This document shows positions 17,596 through 25,035 of a DNA stretch of 64,000 nucleotides, piece after piece (within the stretch, counting starts at the first letter, position 1; every line of letters starts with the position of its first letter). The notes below the pieces were generated by a model, which saw only the letters and a program-made list of their open reading frames with translations, was not told the origin of the DNA and ran no database searches. Origin of the DNA: Endozoicomonas sp. G2_1 (GTDB lineage: Bacteria; Pseudomonadota; Gammaproteobacteria; Enterobacterales; Alteromonadaceae); the NCBI RefSeq assembly GCF_017744155.1, contig NZ_JAGHQT010000013.1, positions 37,201-101,200 on the forward strand. The letters are read 5' to 3'. The position numbers and the translations under genes are program-made.

Positions 17596-17672
17596 TAGTC
17601 CGATAGTTAACCAAACCTTACGCAAGTCAATAATGAGACAAAACGTATCAATATAAAAACAAGTGGAATACT

Positions 17673-17697
17673 ATATCGATTCATTTCGTATCGATAT
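17673..17697. promoter_or_regulatory. Palindromic operator candidate upstream of the CoA transferase operon
   Basis: Perfect 8-bp arms ATATCGAT and ATCGATAT are separated by 9 bases, about 80 bases upstream of the operon's first start codon. The position and symmetry suit a dimeric regulator such as the IclR protein encoded after the operon. The binding protein is inferred only. Confidence 0.5.
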
Positions 17698-17903
17698 TAG
17701 ACCAAGGTATAAGATGATATTTTCTTGTTGCAGTTGCTTGCAGCCTAACTAGCACAGTAAAAGACAGGTAATTAAATTTAGAAACAAAGACTTAGATACA
17801 GCGAAATAAAGATAATCAATTTAGCGCAGCGAGATAGTGAAATTTTCTTGGCACTGGCTATTTCTTGTATAACATCCACGATGTAATAAGTAGTCGCGCC
17901 ATC

Positions 17904-18641
17904 ATGAAGATTTTTGCCACCCTGCTCGCCAGCAGTTTATTGTTAATGACCAGCCAAATTCAGGCTAAAACCATTACCAGTCCAGCACAGCAAGTCAATT
18001 TAGTTGAAGTGTACAGCTCTCAAGGCTGTAGTAGTTGTCCTCCTGCCGAGCGCTGGTTAAGCCAATTTAAAACCGATGAACGTTTGTTTAGTCAATTTAT
18101 CCCAATCAATTTACACGTTGATTACTGGGATTATATTGGTTGGAAAGACCCATATGCTTTGCGCGAATTTACCAAGCGTCAACAAAATTACAAACGCTTG
18201 GGTCATACCCGTAACATCGCAACGCCCGGTTTTGTTGTCAACGGCAAAGGTTGGAATGGCTGGTTTTACAAACGCCCTATTCCAATTGATAGCAGTAATG
18301 TTGTTGGCGAGCTTAGCGCAAAGATAAACGATGGCAACATTGAGGTTAGTTTTGACGCAGAACAAAAACTGCCACCATTGGTACAAGCCCATGTTGCTAT
18401 TTTGGGGTTTGACCAAGTGACTAAGGTCACCAGAGGAGAAAACCGCGGCCGCCATCTGCCCCACGATTTTGTTGTGATCGGTTACGATCAAGTCAGCACC
18501 CAGGTAAATGGCAAACAAGTGACAGCAAAGCTAGCACTGCCTAGCAGTGACAAGTTTAACTCTGACCAAAAAGCAGTTGTGGTCTGGCTTTCTGACCGTT
18601 TTGATCCCAAACCAATTCAAGTAGTAGGTGACTGGTTGTAA
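17904..18641 (+). CDS. Exported DUF1223 (thioredoxin-like) protein
   Basis: The protein is 245 residues from ATG 17904; a TTG at 17865 is possible but lacks a ribosome binding site and would hide the signal peptide. Residues 1-20 form a signal peptide ending QAK. The mature part starts with VEVYSSQGCSSCPPAERWL, the CxxC-like motif of DUF1223 proteins, followed by LHVDYWDYIGWKDPYA and TPGFVVNGKGWNGW. The family has a thioredoxin-like fold, and its biochemical role is not established. It would act in the periplasm. It is divergent from the CoA transferase operon. Confidence 0.9.
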   Translation: MKIFATLLASSLLLMTSQIQAKTITSPAQQVNLVEVYSSQGCSSCPPAERWLSQFKTDERLFSQFIPINLHVDYWDYIGWKDPYALREFTKRQQNYKRLGHTRNIATPGFVVNGKGWNGWFYKRPIPIDSSNVVGELSAKINDGNIEVSFDAEQKLPPLVQAHVAILGFDQVTKVTRGENRGRHLPHDFVVIGYDQVSTQVNGKQVTAKLALPSSDKFNSDQKAVVVWLSDRFDPKPIQVVGDWL

Positions 18642-18739
18642 ATTAATGTGCTATAAAAACCGTTGTTAACATAAGTACCGACATAAACACCACGAGCTTT
18701 ACTAAAGCCAAATCTGGTAATTTGGGAGATAAACGTTAA

Positions 18740-20062
18740 ATGAATAGCATCCGGTTAGCGCTAATCAGTTTACTGTTCTTCCTAAGTGCTTGCGGTGGTG
18801 GCGGCAATAGCAATTCAACACCGCCAGCCAATACGCCAGCGGTAAACGCAGCGCCAATTGCCAATGCGGGTGCCGATCAAACAGCGCCAACAGCAACAAC
18901 CATATCCTTAGACGCCGGCGCTAGTTCGGATCCCGACAATGACAGACTAAGTTACCAATGGCGTATCATAAGTGCACCGAGCCAAAGTGAGGCAATCGTA
19001 GATAACGCCAACAGCATTACAGCGAGCTTTACTGGCGATTTTCGCGGTCAGTATCAACTTTCAGTAACCGTTTCTGATGGTCAAAGCAGCGCAACTGATA
19101 CGGTTACTCTGACATTTATCAGCGAGCTTGAACAACAAAGTGGCAGTTTAAGCCAAGTACTAAAAGCCATCGATTATGGCAGCAATCAAGATCAACGCTG
19201 GCGTCAGCCTAGCTCGCAACAGCAATTAAATTTTAGCCGAGCCATTCAGGCAGTCATTAACCAAAACTATCTTGATGCCAGTGATTACGCCGCTAGGCTG
19301 GGTTATCAACTCATTGAATTTACTGACACCGACAACCTAGCTAACAACGTACATTTCCTATTACAAGAAAACCCTAGCTTAAACAGCCAACAATTGCTCG
19401 CCGGCGGTACTTATGTATTTCGACACGATGGCATCAACGCCGTGTTACAAGCGCCGCACCCAAGATCAGACGTCAACACCGAATTACAAGCGATTGAAAA
19501 CTATTTCATTACTAACAGTAACGTGCTGATGTTAGCCGGAACTCGACGCGATAGCAGTTTGCAGGCGACTCGGTGCTCGGGAGACTTTTTCGCGAGTGAT
19601 ACTGCCCACAATACTGACACCCTGTTTTTTGTCGCACACAAGGTGTTATCTGAAACTGACCTCGACAAGGTTTTTGTTGAATTTCACGGTTTTGGTACCA
19701 GCTCCTTGAGCAATTTACAAACCCAATGTAATACCAGCAGCCCGCTTTTAGTGAATTTGAGTGAAGGAATCGACTATCAGAGTGACCTCAACGAGGCTAA
19801 TTTAAGGCAATTATTTCGCCAAGAAATTAACCGCGCTGGTAACATAAATGCGTGTTTATTTGGCAATCAAGCCATGAGCTTGGGAGGAACAACTAACGTT
19901 GCTGGCAGATTTACCAATAACTCCCCTGATGCTTGCACAGTGGCGGCAACAGCATCAAGTCGTCGGTTTTTGCATGTTGAACAAAGTTTTGAAGTAAGAG
20001 CGAATCACAGAGCTGAAATGGCTGAACACTTAAAGCAGGCCTTAAACAAGTTATTTCAATAG
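18740..20062 (+). CDS. Lipoprotein with PKD-like domain and unknown C-terminal (possible hydrolase) domain
   Basis: This 440-residue lipoprotein has a signal peptide ending in the lipobox LSAC (Cys at 18), then Gly/Asn/Pro-rich linkers. A PKD/K319-like beta-sandwich repeat follows over about residues 38-128 (PIANAGADQTAPTATTISLD, SSDPDNDRLSYQWRI). The last 300 residues carry conserved-looking His/Asp/Glu clusters: APHPRSDVNTELQAIENYF, SDTAHNTDTLFFVAHKVL and VFVEFHGFG. These look like metal-binding positions of a hydrolase, but I cannot name the family. It is predicted to be anchored to a membrane facing the periplasm or the surface. Confidence 0.78.
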   Translation: MNSIRLALISLLFFLSACGGGGNSNSTPPANTPAVNAAPIANAGADQTAPTATTISLDAGASSDPDNDRLSYQWRIISAPSQSEAIVDNANSITASFTGDFRGQYQLSVTVSDGQSSATDTVTLTFISELEQQSGSLSQVLKAIDYGSNQDQRWRQPSSQQQLNFSRAIQAVINQNYLDASDYAARLGYQLIEFTDTDNLANNVHFLLQENPSLNSQQLLAGGTYVFRHDGINAVLQAPHPRSDVNTELQAIENYFITNSNVLMLAGTRRDSSLQATRCSGDFFASDTAHNTDTLFFVAHKVLSETDLDKVFVEFHGFGTSSLSNLQTQCNTSSPLLVNLSEGIDYQSDLNEANLRQLFRQEINRAGNINACLFGNQAMSLGGTTNVAGRFTNNSPDACTVAATASSRRFLHVEQSFEVRANHRAEMAEHLKQALNKLFQ

Positions 20063-20167
20063 TCCAACTGATTAAAAGTGATTAAGCGCCTACACTTTTT
20101 AAACATCTTATTTTCGAGTATTTGATACCATCCTTTTGTTTTTATTCAATACCAACTGGACGGTAGT

Positions 20168-20545
20168 ATGCATTTCTATATTCCGAAATTTAAAACGCTA
20201 GCGATTGCTATCGCTTATTTAAGCATTCAGGGCTGCACTGCAGTCGGAATGGTTTTAGATGCAAAACTCGATGATCACGCAAACAAGCATTCTCAAAAAC
20301 AAAACGGTGAAATCAACAATATTGATGACGATGTCGCGCCATTTACCTCTTTGGGGCTAAAAGCCGATGCTCACATTATTAATCAGTTGATAAAAAAAAC
20401 CAAAAGCGCTATCAAAAAGCCTCAAACGCCAGAACAATTATGTCGCAAATTTGAAGGCAAAAAACGAGAGCGCTGTTTAAACGAAATCTTGATGCACTCG
20501 GATTCAAATCAGGTGCTCAAAGTAGAAATTATCGATAACCAATAA
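20168..20545 (+). CDS. Small hypothetical lipoprotein
   Basis: The protein is 125 residues. The N-terminus is a lipoprotein signal ending LSIQGC (lipobox Cys at 23), followed by a charged soluble region with a Lys-rich middle and two cysteines in LCRKFEGKKRERCLNEIL. I recognise no family. It follows the PKD lipoprotein gene by about 105 bases on the same strand and may be co-transcribed. Confidence 0.65.
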   Translation: MHFYIPKFKTLAIAIAYLSIQGCTAVGMVLDAKLDDHANKHSQKQNGEINNIDDDVAPFTSLGLKADAHIINQLIKKTKSAIKKPQTPEQLCRKFEGKKRERCLNEILMHSDSNQVLKVEIIDNQ

Positions 20546-20564
20546 CTGTTCCCGTTGGCAACAG

Positions 20565-20984
20565 CTAAGGTTTTCTTGTTACTAGTACAGAGAGCATAAA
20601 CAATGCACCAGGCAGTGAGTCAACTAAATAACCATTGCCCGAGGAAAAATCACCGATAGCAAAAGCTAATGATATTGGTGGGTTAAAAGCGAAACTACTC
20701 AAGGTATTAAACCAAGTATCCAGCTGAATCGCCCTTATCGACTGCGTCAGCGCAAGTATCAAAACCAAGCCAATTGACCAAACTTTGCGGTGCCAACAAC
20801 CATAAGCAACACCAACCGGTAAGGCAAAGAACACAGTTAAATACGCCACAACCGACAGCACAGTTATCGAACTGTGATATTGAGCGACAACAATCACTAT
20901 GGCAATAACCGCATATAGCAGCCAAAAACTGGCTAAAATCTTTGTTGTCAGATTGAATTGGCTGATAGAGTTCTGGTTTGCCAA
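20565..20984 (-). CDS. Hypothetical membrane protein
   Basis: This 139-residue protein has four predicted transmembrane segments (about 14-36, 43-62, 68-85 and 120-135). No family is recognised. It is convergent with the small lipoprotein gene, with 19 bases between the stops, and lies 76 bases downstream of the RNase AM gene on the same strand. The hydrophobic pattern and an ATG start support it as real. Confidence 0.6.
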   Translation of the reverse strand: MANQNSISQFNLTTKILASFWLLYAVIAIVIVVAQYHSSITVLSVVAYLTVFFALPVGVAYGCWHRKVWSIGLVLILALTQSIRAIQLDTWFNTLSSFAFNPPISLAFAIGDFSSGNGYLVDSLPGALFMLSVLVTRKP

Positions 20985-21060
20985 GTCGTCCCCTCTATGA
21001 CGGTGTTTACGACCAAAAATACAAAAACAGCATAAAAAAGCTGATAAAAAAACAATGACG

Positions 21061-21957
21061 TTACCACAATTGCCAAATTGGTCGACAGTCCTCAGGCAAG
21101 TATAAGTTTCGCCCTAAATCGCTCCACTTACTCGGATAATGGAAATCGGAACCAAGTGACGCACAAAGGTCATATTCATGACAGTAACTGAGCATTAATC
21201 GCCGTTGTTCTGGGTTCATTTGCGGTAAGACAATTTCTAAGCCATCGCCACCTGCGGCTTTAAATTCAACAATCAGTTTTCTACGCCATTTACCCGACAA
21301 GTCGTAGCGAATAGGGTGTGCTAATACCGCGCTCCCGCCAGCACAGTGAATAACGTCAACCGCTTCGGCAATATCGCACCACAACGGTTTAACGTAAGCG
21401 CGCTTGCCTTTGCCAATATATTTGTCAAAGGCCGCTTGCAAGTGGTTAACTTTGCCTTGTTGCAGCAGTATTTGAGCAAAATGGCTGCGGGTAATCGAAC
21501 CATCACCGGCGAGTTTTTTGGCCTGCTCATAAACCCCGATAAAGCCACACTTTTCAAGTTTTTCCCCCATTTTTTGCGCACGTAGCTCTCGAGCCGCTTG
21601 TTGCTGTTCAATCAGCTCATTTAGTACTGGGTTGGTTTCATCAATATTTAAGCCGACAACATGAATATCGAAGCCGTGCCAGTAAGTTGATATTTCAATT
21701 CCCGAGACCAGTTTCAGTGGAAGTTTTTTATCTAAAATATAACGCTTAGCACTATCAAGCCCTGCGACTGAGTCGTGATCAGTTATCGCTAACACGTCAA
21801 GCTGAAAATTGACCGCCCTGTCTACCAAGGTTTGTGGCGTTAATTGACCATCAGAACAGGTGGTGTGACTGTGTAAGTCTATACGTGGTATCGCATTTTT
21901 TTCGGCTTTAGCGGCAAAGAGTTGACTGTAAAAATTGTCAGGGCTAAGTGTTGACAT
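21061..21957 (-). CDS. rnm: PHP-domain 5'-3' exoribonuclease (RNase AM)
   Basis: This 298-residue PHP phosphoesterase shows the metal-site motifs in order: DLHSHTTCSDG (25-35), ITDHDSVAGL, the central AHPIRY and the C-terminal GSDFH. E. coli YciV/TrpH (RNase AM) has this architecture, matures the 5' ends of ribosomal RNAs and also removes nucleotides from 3'-phosphoadenosine 5'-phosphate-like substrates. As in E. coli, it sits next to the trp operon in the divergent orientation, which supports orthology. The start is ATG 21957. Confidence 0.9.
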   Translation of the reverse strand: MSTLSPDNFYSQLFAAKAEKNAIPRIDLHSHTTCSDGQLTPQTLVDRAVNFQLDVLAITDHDSVAGLDSAKRYILDKKLPLKLVSGIEISTYWHGFDIHVVGLNIDETNPVLNELIEQQQAARELRAQKMGEKLEKCGFIGVYEQAKKLAGDGSITRSHFAQILLQQGKVNHLQAAFDKYIGKGKRAYVKPLWCDIAEAVDVIHCAGGSAVLAHPIRYDLSGKWRRKLIVEFKAAGGDGLEIVLPQMNPEQRRLMLSYCHEYDLCASLGSDFHYPSKWSDLGRNLYLPEDCRPIWQLW

Positions 21958-22129
21958 ATGTCTCGATTTAATGTCTTCTATACAGGATTATTTTTTCATT
22001 AATTTTAACACGTTTACGAAAGAATTAATGGCTAATATTTTTGGGATGCAATAGTAGAGTACTAAATCCACCACAGCCCCCAAAAAGTAACATGAGGTAA
22101 AGCCAGTAAAGCTGGTCAAAACAAAAGTG

Positions 22130-22189
22130 ATGTTAAAACTAGCACAGCAAACAATTTCATTAATTTGGTGGTGGCACGACTCTCAATAG
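22130..22189 (+). CDS. trpL: trp operon leader peptide TrpL
   Basis: This short ORF encodes 19 residues, MLKLAQQTISLIWWWHDSQ, with three tandem Trp codons at 22166-22174. A Trp-rich leader peptide just before a terminator hairpin and trpE is the hallmark of ribosome-mediated attenuation: when charged tRNA-Trp is scarce, the ribosome stalls at the Trp codons. The ribosome binding site is weak (AAAAGTG). Confidence 0.9.
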   Translation: MLKLAQQTISLIWWWHDSQ

Positions 22190-22235
22190 TGGGTTGTGAT
22201 ATTTGCTGCTAGGCAAAAAATTCTTAAAACCCGCT
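22188..22235 (+). promoter_or_regulatory. Antiterminator pairing of the trp attenuator
   Basis: AGTGGGTT at 22188-22195 can pair with AACCCGCT at 22228-22235 (8 bp, one G-U). The same AACCCGCT is the 5' arm of the terminator, so the two structures exclude each other. The antiterminator arm overlaps the trpL stop codon, so a ribosome stalled at the Trp codons would leave it free. Confidence 0.75.
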
Positions 22236-22252
22236 ATTAAGCGGGTTTTTTT
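22226..22252 (+). terminator. trp attenuator terminator
   Basis: The arms AAAACCCGCT and AGCGGGTTTT with loop ATTA are followed by a run of T. It lies 37 bases after the TrpL stop codon and should stop transcription when tryptophan is plentiful. Confidence 0.92.
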
Positions 22253-22270
22253 ATGTTCAGGAGGAACGGT

Positions 22271-22309
22271 ATGGCGCAATGCCATGGATGGCAAAGAGCG
22301 CGCGTTTAA
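22271..22309 (+). CDS. Possible 12-codon leader ORF after the attenuator
   Basis: ATG at 22271 follows a perfect AGGAGG (22259-22264) with 6-base spacing, a better site than that of trpL or trpE. It encodes MAQCHGWQRARV with one Trp and stops at 22309. It could be a remnant of an older gene start, part of a repeat, or a translated leader. There is no evidence beyond the ribosome binding site. Confidence 0.3.
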   Translation: MAQCHGWQRARV

Positions 22310-22354
22310 ATGCTTTTGTTTTGTATGGTTATTACCAGTAAAATTAGTTCAATG

Positions 22355-22618
22355 ATACCCAAGCTGCCTCAAGATACGTGATTCAGCGCTATCACAGGAG
22401 CTTAATATCAAGGCGCAGCTAGCAGGAATGGTCACTCCCTTTCAATTAGCTGCAACGATGAGAGTAAGTTCCTGTGAAGCGCCCGAAGGGTTGGTTTAAA
22501 AGACAATTTATACTGCGTTGTTGATTTTAATAAGGGAACGACCATTATTTGCAATCAATGCCTTGCCTAAATTACTTTTAATTCCAACTGAACAAGCATC
22601 TTGAGGTAGCTTGGGTAT
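22355..22618. mobile_element. MITE-like element inside the trp leader
   Basis: The 264-base segment begins ATACCCAAGCTGCCTCAAGA and ends with the near-exact inverted copy (TCTTGAGGTAGCTTGGGTAT), giving terminal inverted repeats of about 22 bp with one or two mismatches. It has no ORF of note. It lies between the trp attenuator and trpE. Similar short non-coding repeats are common in Alteromonadales genomes. Flanking bases suggest a TA target, but no longer target duplication is evident. Confidence 0.75.
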
Positions 22619-22633
22619 AAATTAGGTTTCAAT

Positions 22634-22696
22634 ATGTTAATCACTAAAGTTAAAAGTTGGTTTATTTGGTGGCTTCAGCCACTTTACGCAGGATAA
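22634..22696 (+). CDS. Second Trp-rich short leader ORF before trpE
   Basis: ATG 22634 opens a 20-codon ORF, MLITKVKSWFIWWLQPLYAG, ending at TAA 22694-22696, 39 bases before trpE. It has three Trp codons, two in tandem. The codon stretch TTATTTGGTGG resembles TTAATTTGGTGG in trpL, and both ORFs begin ATGTTA, so it may be a diverged copy of trpL. Only a weak AGG lies upstream. After it, GTGGC/GCCAC and GGCTT/AAGCC pairings before CTTTTTA could form alternative hairpins. That it is translated is inference. Confidence 0.45.
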   Translation: MLITKVKSWFIWWLQPLYAG

Positions 22697-22735
22697 AGCC
22701 CTTTTTACGAAATAAATCAACTAGGTATAAAAAAC

Positions 22736-24340
22736 ATGACAGTTACACCCCCCGCAAATGCTGCGGTTAGTACCTTCGCCTTACAAGGTCGCTACCAAAT
22801 AGATCCGCTAGCGGTTTACCAAAAGCTCTGTAGCAATAAAACCAACACAGTGCTATTAGAGTCGGCGGAAATCGACCAAAAGCATCAATTAAAAAGTCTC
22901 TTGTTAGTCGATGCCGCCCTAAAGATTGTTTGTCACGGGCAAAGCGTTACTTTTACCCCGCTCTCTGACAACGGCCAATCAGCATTAGCATTTGCTAAAC
23001 ACTCGCTCGAACAAACTGACGGTGTTGCTGAGCTCACGACCACAAATAATCAGCTCATTGTTCACTTTGCGCAGCCACTTGCTGAGCTCGACGAAAAATC
23101 TCGACTGCTCGCTACTAACCCTTTTCAAGCCCTGCGCTTGTTTACTGAGCTTGACGGTGCTAAACAACATCCCTTTTCCGTGTTTCTCGGTGGCGCACTA
23201 GCGTTTGATATGATCGCCACTAGCGAACCTTTACCAAGCGTGAATGAAAGTGATAACACTTGCCCTGACTATGTTTTTTACCTTGCTGAAACCTTAATTG
23301 CGATAGATCACGAAAGCCAAACCACAGAACTCATCGGTAACGCATTTAGCCGCTGTGAGCAAATCAAAAACGATGTTCAACAGCAGCTAACACAGTTGCA
23401 AAAAGCGCTCGATCAAAACTTTAGTGCTACGCAGCAAGTTGTCGACAAAAATGCACAGCCCGTTGAGGTCACATGTGATTTTACTGACCAAGAGTTCTGT
23501 ACTATGGTCGAACAACTTAAAGAACACGTATGTGCTGGTGATATTTTCCAAGTGGTTCCTTCGCGTACATTTAGCCTAGCGTGTGATAATCCACTCACTG
23601 CTTACCAAGTGTTGAAGGCGCGTAACCCAAGCCCTTATATGTTCTTTTTGCAAGACGATGACTTTTGCATGTTCGGCGCATCACCTGAGTCATCACTTAA
23701 ATATCAAGTGAGCAATCGCCAAGTTGAGCTTTACCCGATCGCAGGCACTCGCCCACGTGGCTTTGACGCCAACGGCAGACTCTCGCCGGACTTAGACAGC
23801 CGTATTGAGCTCGACTTGCGCCTAGATAAAAAAGAGCTTTCAGAGCACATTATGTTGGTTGATTTAGCCCGTAACGATATTGCCCGCGTCAGTCAGCCCG
23901 GTACTCGTCACGTCGCTGACTTATTAAAGGTTGATCGCTACTCTCATGTGATGCACTTAGTATCGCGGGTTTGCGGTACCTTATCGGAAGATCTCGACGC
24001 CCTGCATGCCTATCAAGCTTGTATGAATATGGGGACGCTCTCAGGCGCGCCAAAGGTTAGAGCCACTGAGCTTATTCGCCAATTTGAAGGTAAACGCCGT
24101 GGCAGTTACGGCGGCGCTGTTGGTTACTTTACCGGCACAGGTGAAATGGACACCTGTATTGTAATTCGCTCTGCCTTTGTTAACAATGGCATTGCTCAAG
24201 TACAAGCAGGTGCAGGTGTGGTTTACGATTCTAATCCACAAGCTGAAGCTGACGAAACTAGACAAAAAGCGCAAGCGGTGATTAGCGCGATTCAGCAAGC
24301 TGCCTCCTTTATCGATAACCCAGCTAGTGAGGAGGTTTAA
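22736..24340 (+). CDS. trpE: Anthranilate synthase component I
   Basis: TrpE converts chorismate plus ammonia (or glutamine with TrpG) to anthranilate, the first step of tryptophan synthesis. The 534 residues carry the chorismate-binding signatures PIAGTRPRG, HIMLVDLARNDIARVS, MNMGTLSGAPKVRATELI and AGAGVVYDSNPQAEADET. An LLESAEIDQK segment near residue 40 resembles the LLES-type tryptophan feedback site of TrpE proteins. The start ATG 22736 has only a weak upstream AGG. The stop overlaps the ribosome binding site of trpG, indicating coupled translation. Confidence 0.97.
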   Translation: MTVTPPANAAVSTFALQGRYQIDPLAVYQKLCSNKTNTVLLESAEIDQKHQLKSLLLVDAALKIVCHGQSVTFTPLSDNGQSALAFAKHSLEQTDGVAELTTTNNQLIVHFAQPLAELDEKSRLLATNPFQALRLFTELDGAKQHPFSVFLGGALAFDMIATSEPLPSVNESDNTCPDYVFYLAETLIAIDHESQTTELIGNAFSRCEQIKNDVQQQLTQLQKALDQNFSATQQVVDKNAQPVEVTCDFTDQEFCTMVEQLKEHVCAGDIFQVVPSRTFSLACDNPLTAYQVLKARNPSPYMFFLQDDDFCMFGASPESSLKYQVSNRQVELYPIAGTRPRGFDANGRLSPDLDSRIELDLRLDKKELSEHIMLVDLARNDIARVSQPGTRHVADLLKVDRYSHVMHLVSRVCGTLSEDLDALHAYQACMNMGTLSGAPKVRATELIRQFEGKRRGSYGGAVGYFTGTGEMDTCIVIRSAFVNNGIAQVQAGAGVVYDSNPQAEADETRQKAQAVISAIQQAASFIDNPASEEV

Positions 24341-24342
24341 CA

Positions 24343-25035
24343 ATGTCGACTTCAACTAACTGCTCAAGCAACAATACGGCAAACCACAAAGACACCCGCA
24401 TAAAAACGAAAATTTTTATGCTCGACAACCTTGATTCATTCACCTACAACTTGGTCGACGAGTTTTATCAATTGGGTTTTGAGCTGGTTATTTATCGCAA
24501 CACGGTGTCAGCAGACTTTATTGTTGAACAAATTGAACAACACTGCCAACAAGAAGAAAACGCAGCACTAGTCGTTTTATCACCTGGCCCAGGCACACCG
24601 ACAGATGCCGGTTGCTTAATGGACTTGATTGCCAAAACAGCGGGTAAATACCCCATTTTAGGTATTTGCCTTGGCCATCAAGCATTGGTGCAACACTACG
24701 GCGGCATTGTTGGCCGTGCGCCTGAAATTATGCACGGTAAATCATCATTGGTTAGCCACACAGGAACGGGAGCGTTTGCCAACATTAGCCAACCATTACC
24801 TGTTGCTCGTTATCATTCGCTGGCCGCAACAACTATGCCCGAAAGCCTATCGATGATCGCCGATTATCAGGGCTTACCAATGGCTGTTGAACACAGCCAA
24901 GATGCCGCACTGGGTTTTCAGTTTCATCCTGAATCGGTACTTACTACTTATGGTAGCAACTTGCTGGCACAAAGTATCGATTATTTACTGGCGCTTCAAT
25001 CAAATAAATGTCACCGAGCACAGGAGGATGCATAA
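24343..25035 (+). CDS. trpG: Anthranilate synthase glutamine amidotransferase component
   Basis: TrpG releases ammonia from glutamine for TrpE. The 230 residues show the class I amidotransferase triad: Cys in GICLGHQALV, and His and Glu in FQFHPESVLTT. PGPGTPTDAG is also present. The enzyme core begins at about residue 25 (FMLDNLDSFTYNL), so there is an N-terminal extension of some 24 hydrophilic residues. GAGGAGG before ATG 24343 supports this start over ATG 24418. It is a stand-alone TrpG, unlike the TrpGD fusion of E. coli, and its stop overlaps the trpD start by one base. Confidence 0.96.
   Translation: MSTSTNCSSNNTANHKDTRIKTKIFMLDNLDSFTYNLVDEFYQLGFELVIYRNTVSADFIVEQIEQHCQQEENAALVVLSPGPGTPTDAGCLMDLIAKTAGKYPILGICLGHQALVQHYGGIVGRAPEIMHGKSSLVSHTGTGAFANISQPLPVARYHSLAATTMPESLSMIADYQGLPMAVEHSQDAALGFQFHPESVLTTYGSNLLAQSIDYLLALQSNKCHRAQEDA

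Noticed and set aside
22030..22060. TrpR operator upstream of trpL
   Set aside because: A TAGTA-GAG-TACTA palindrome is present, but the spacing and core differ from the known TrpR operator, so I could not support the call.
24160..24345. Missing second half of a TrpGD or TrpEG fusion
   Set aside because: trpE, trpG and trpD are complete separate genes with proper starts and overlaps. There is no frameshift.
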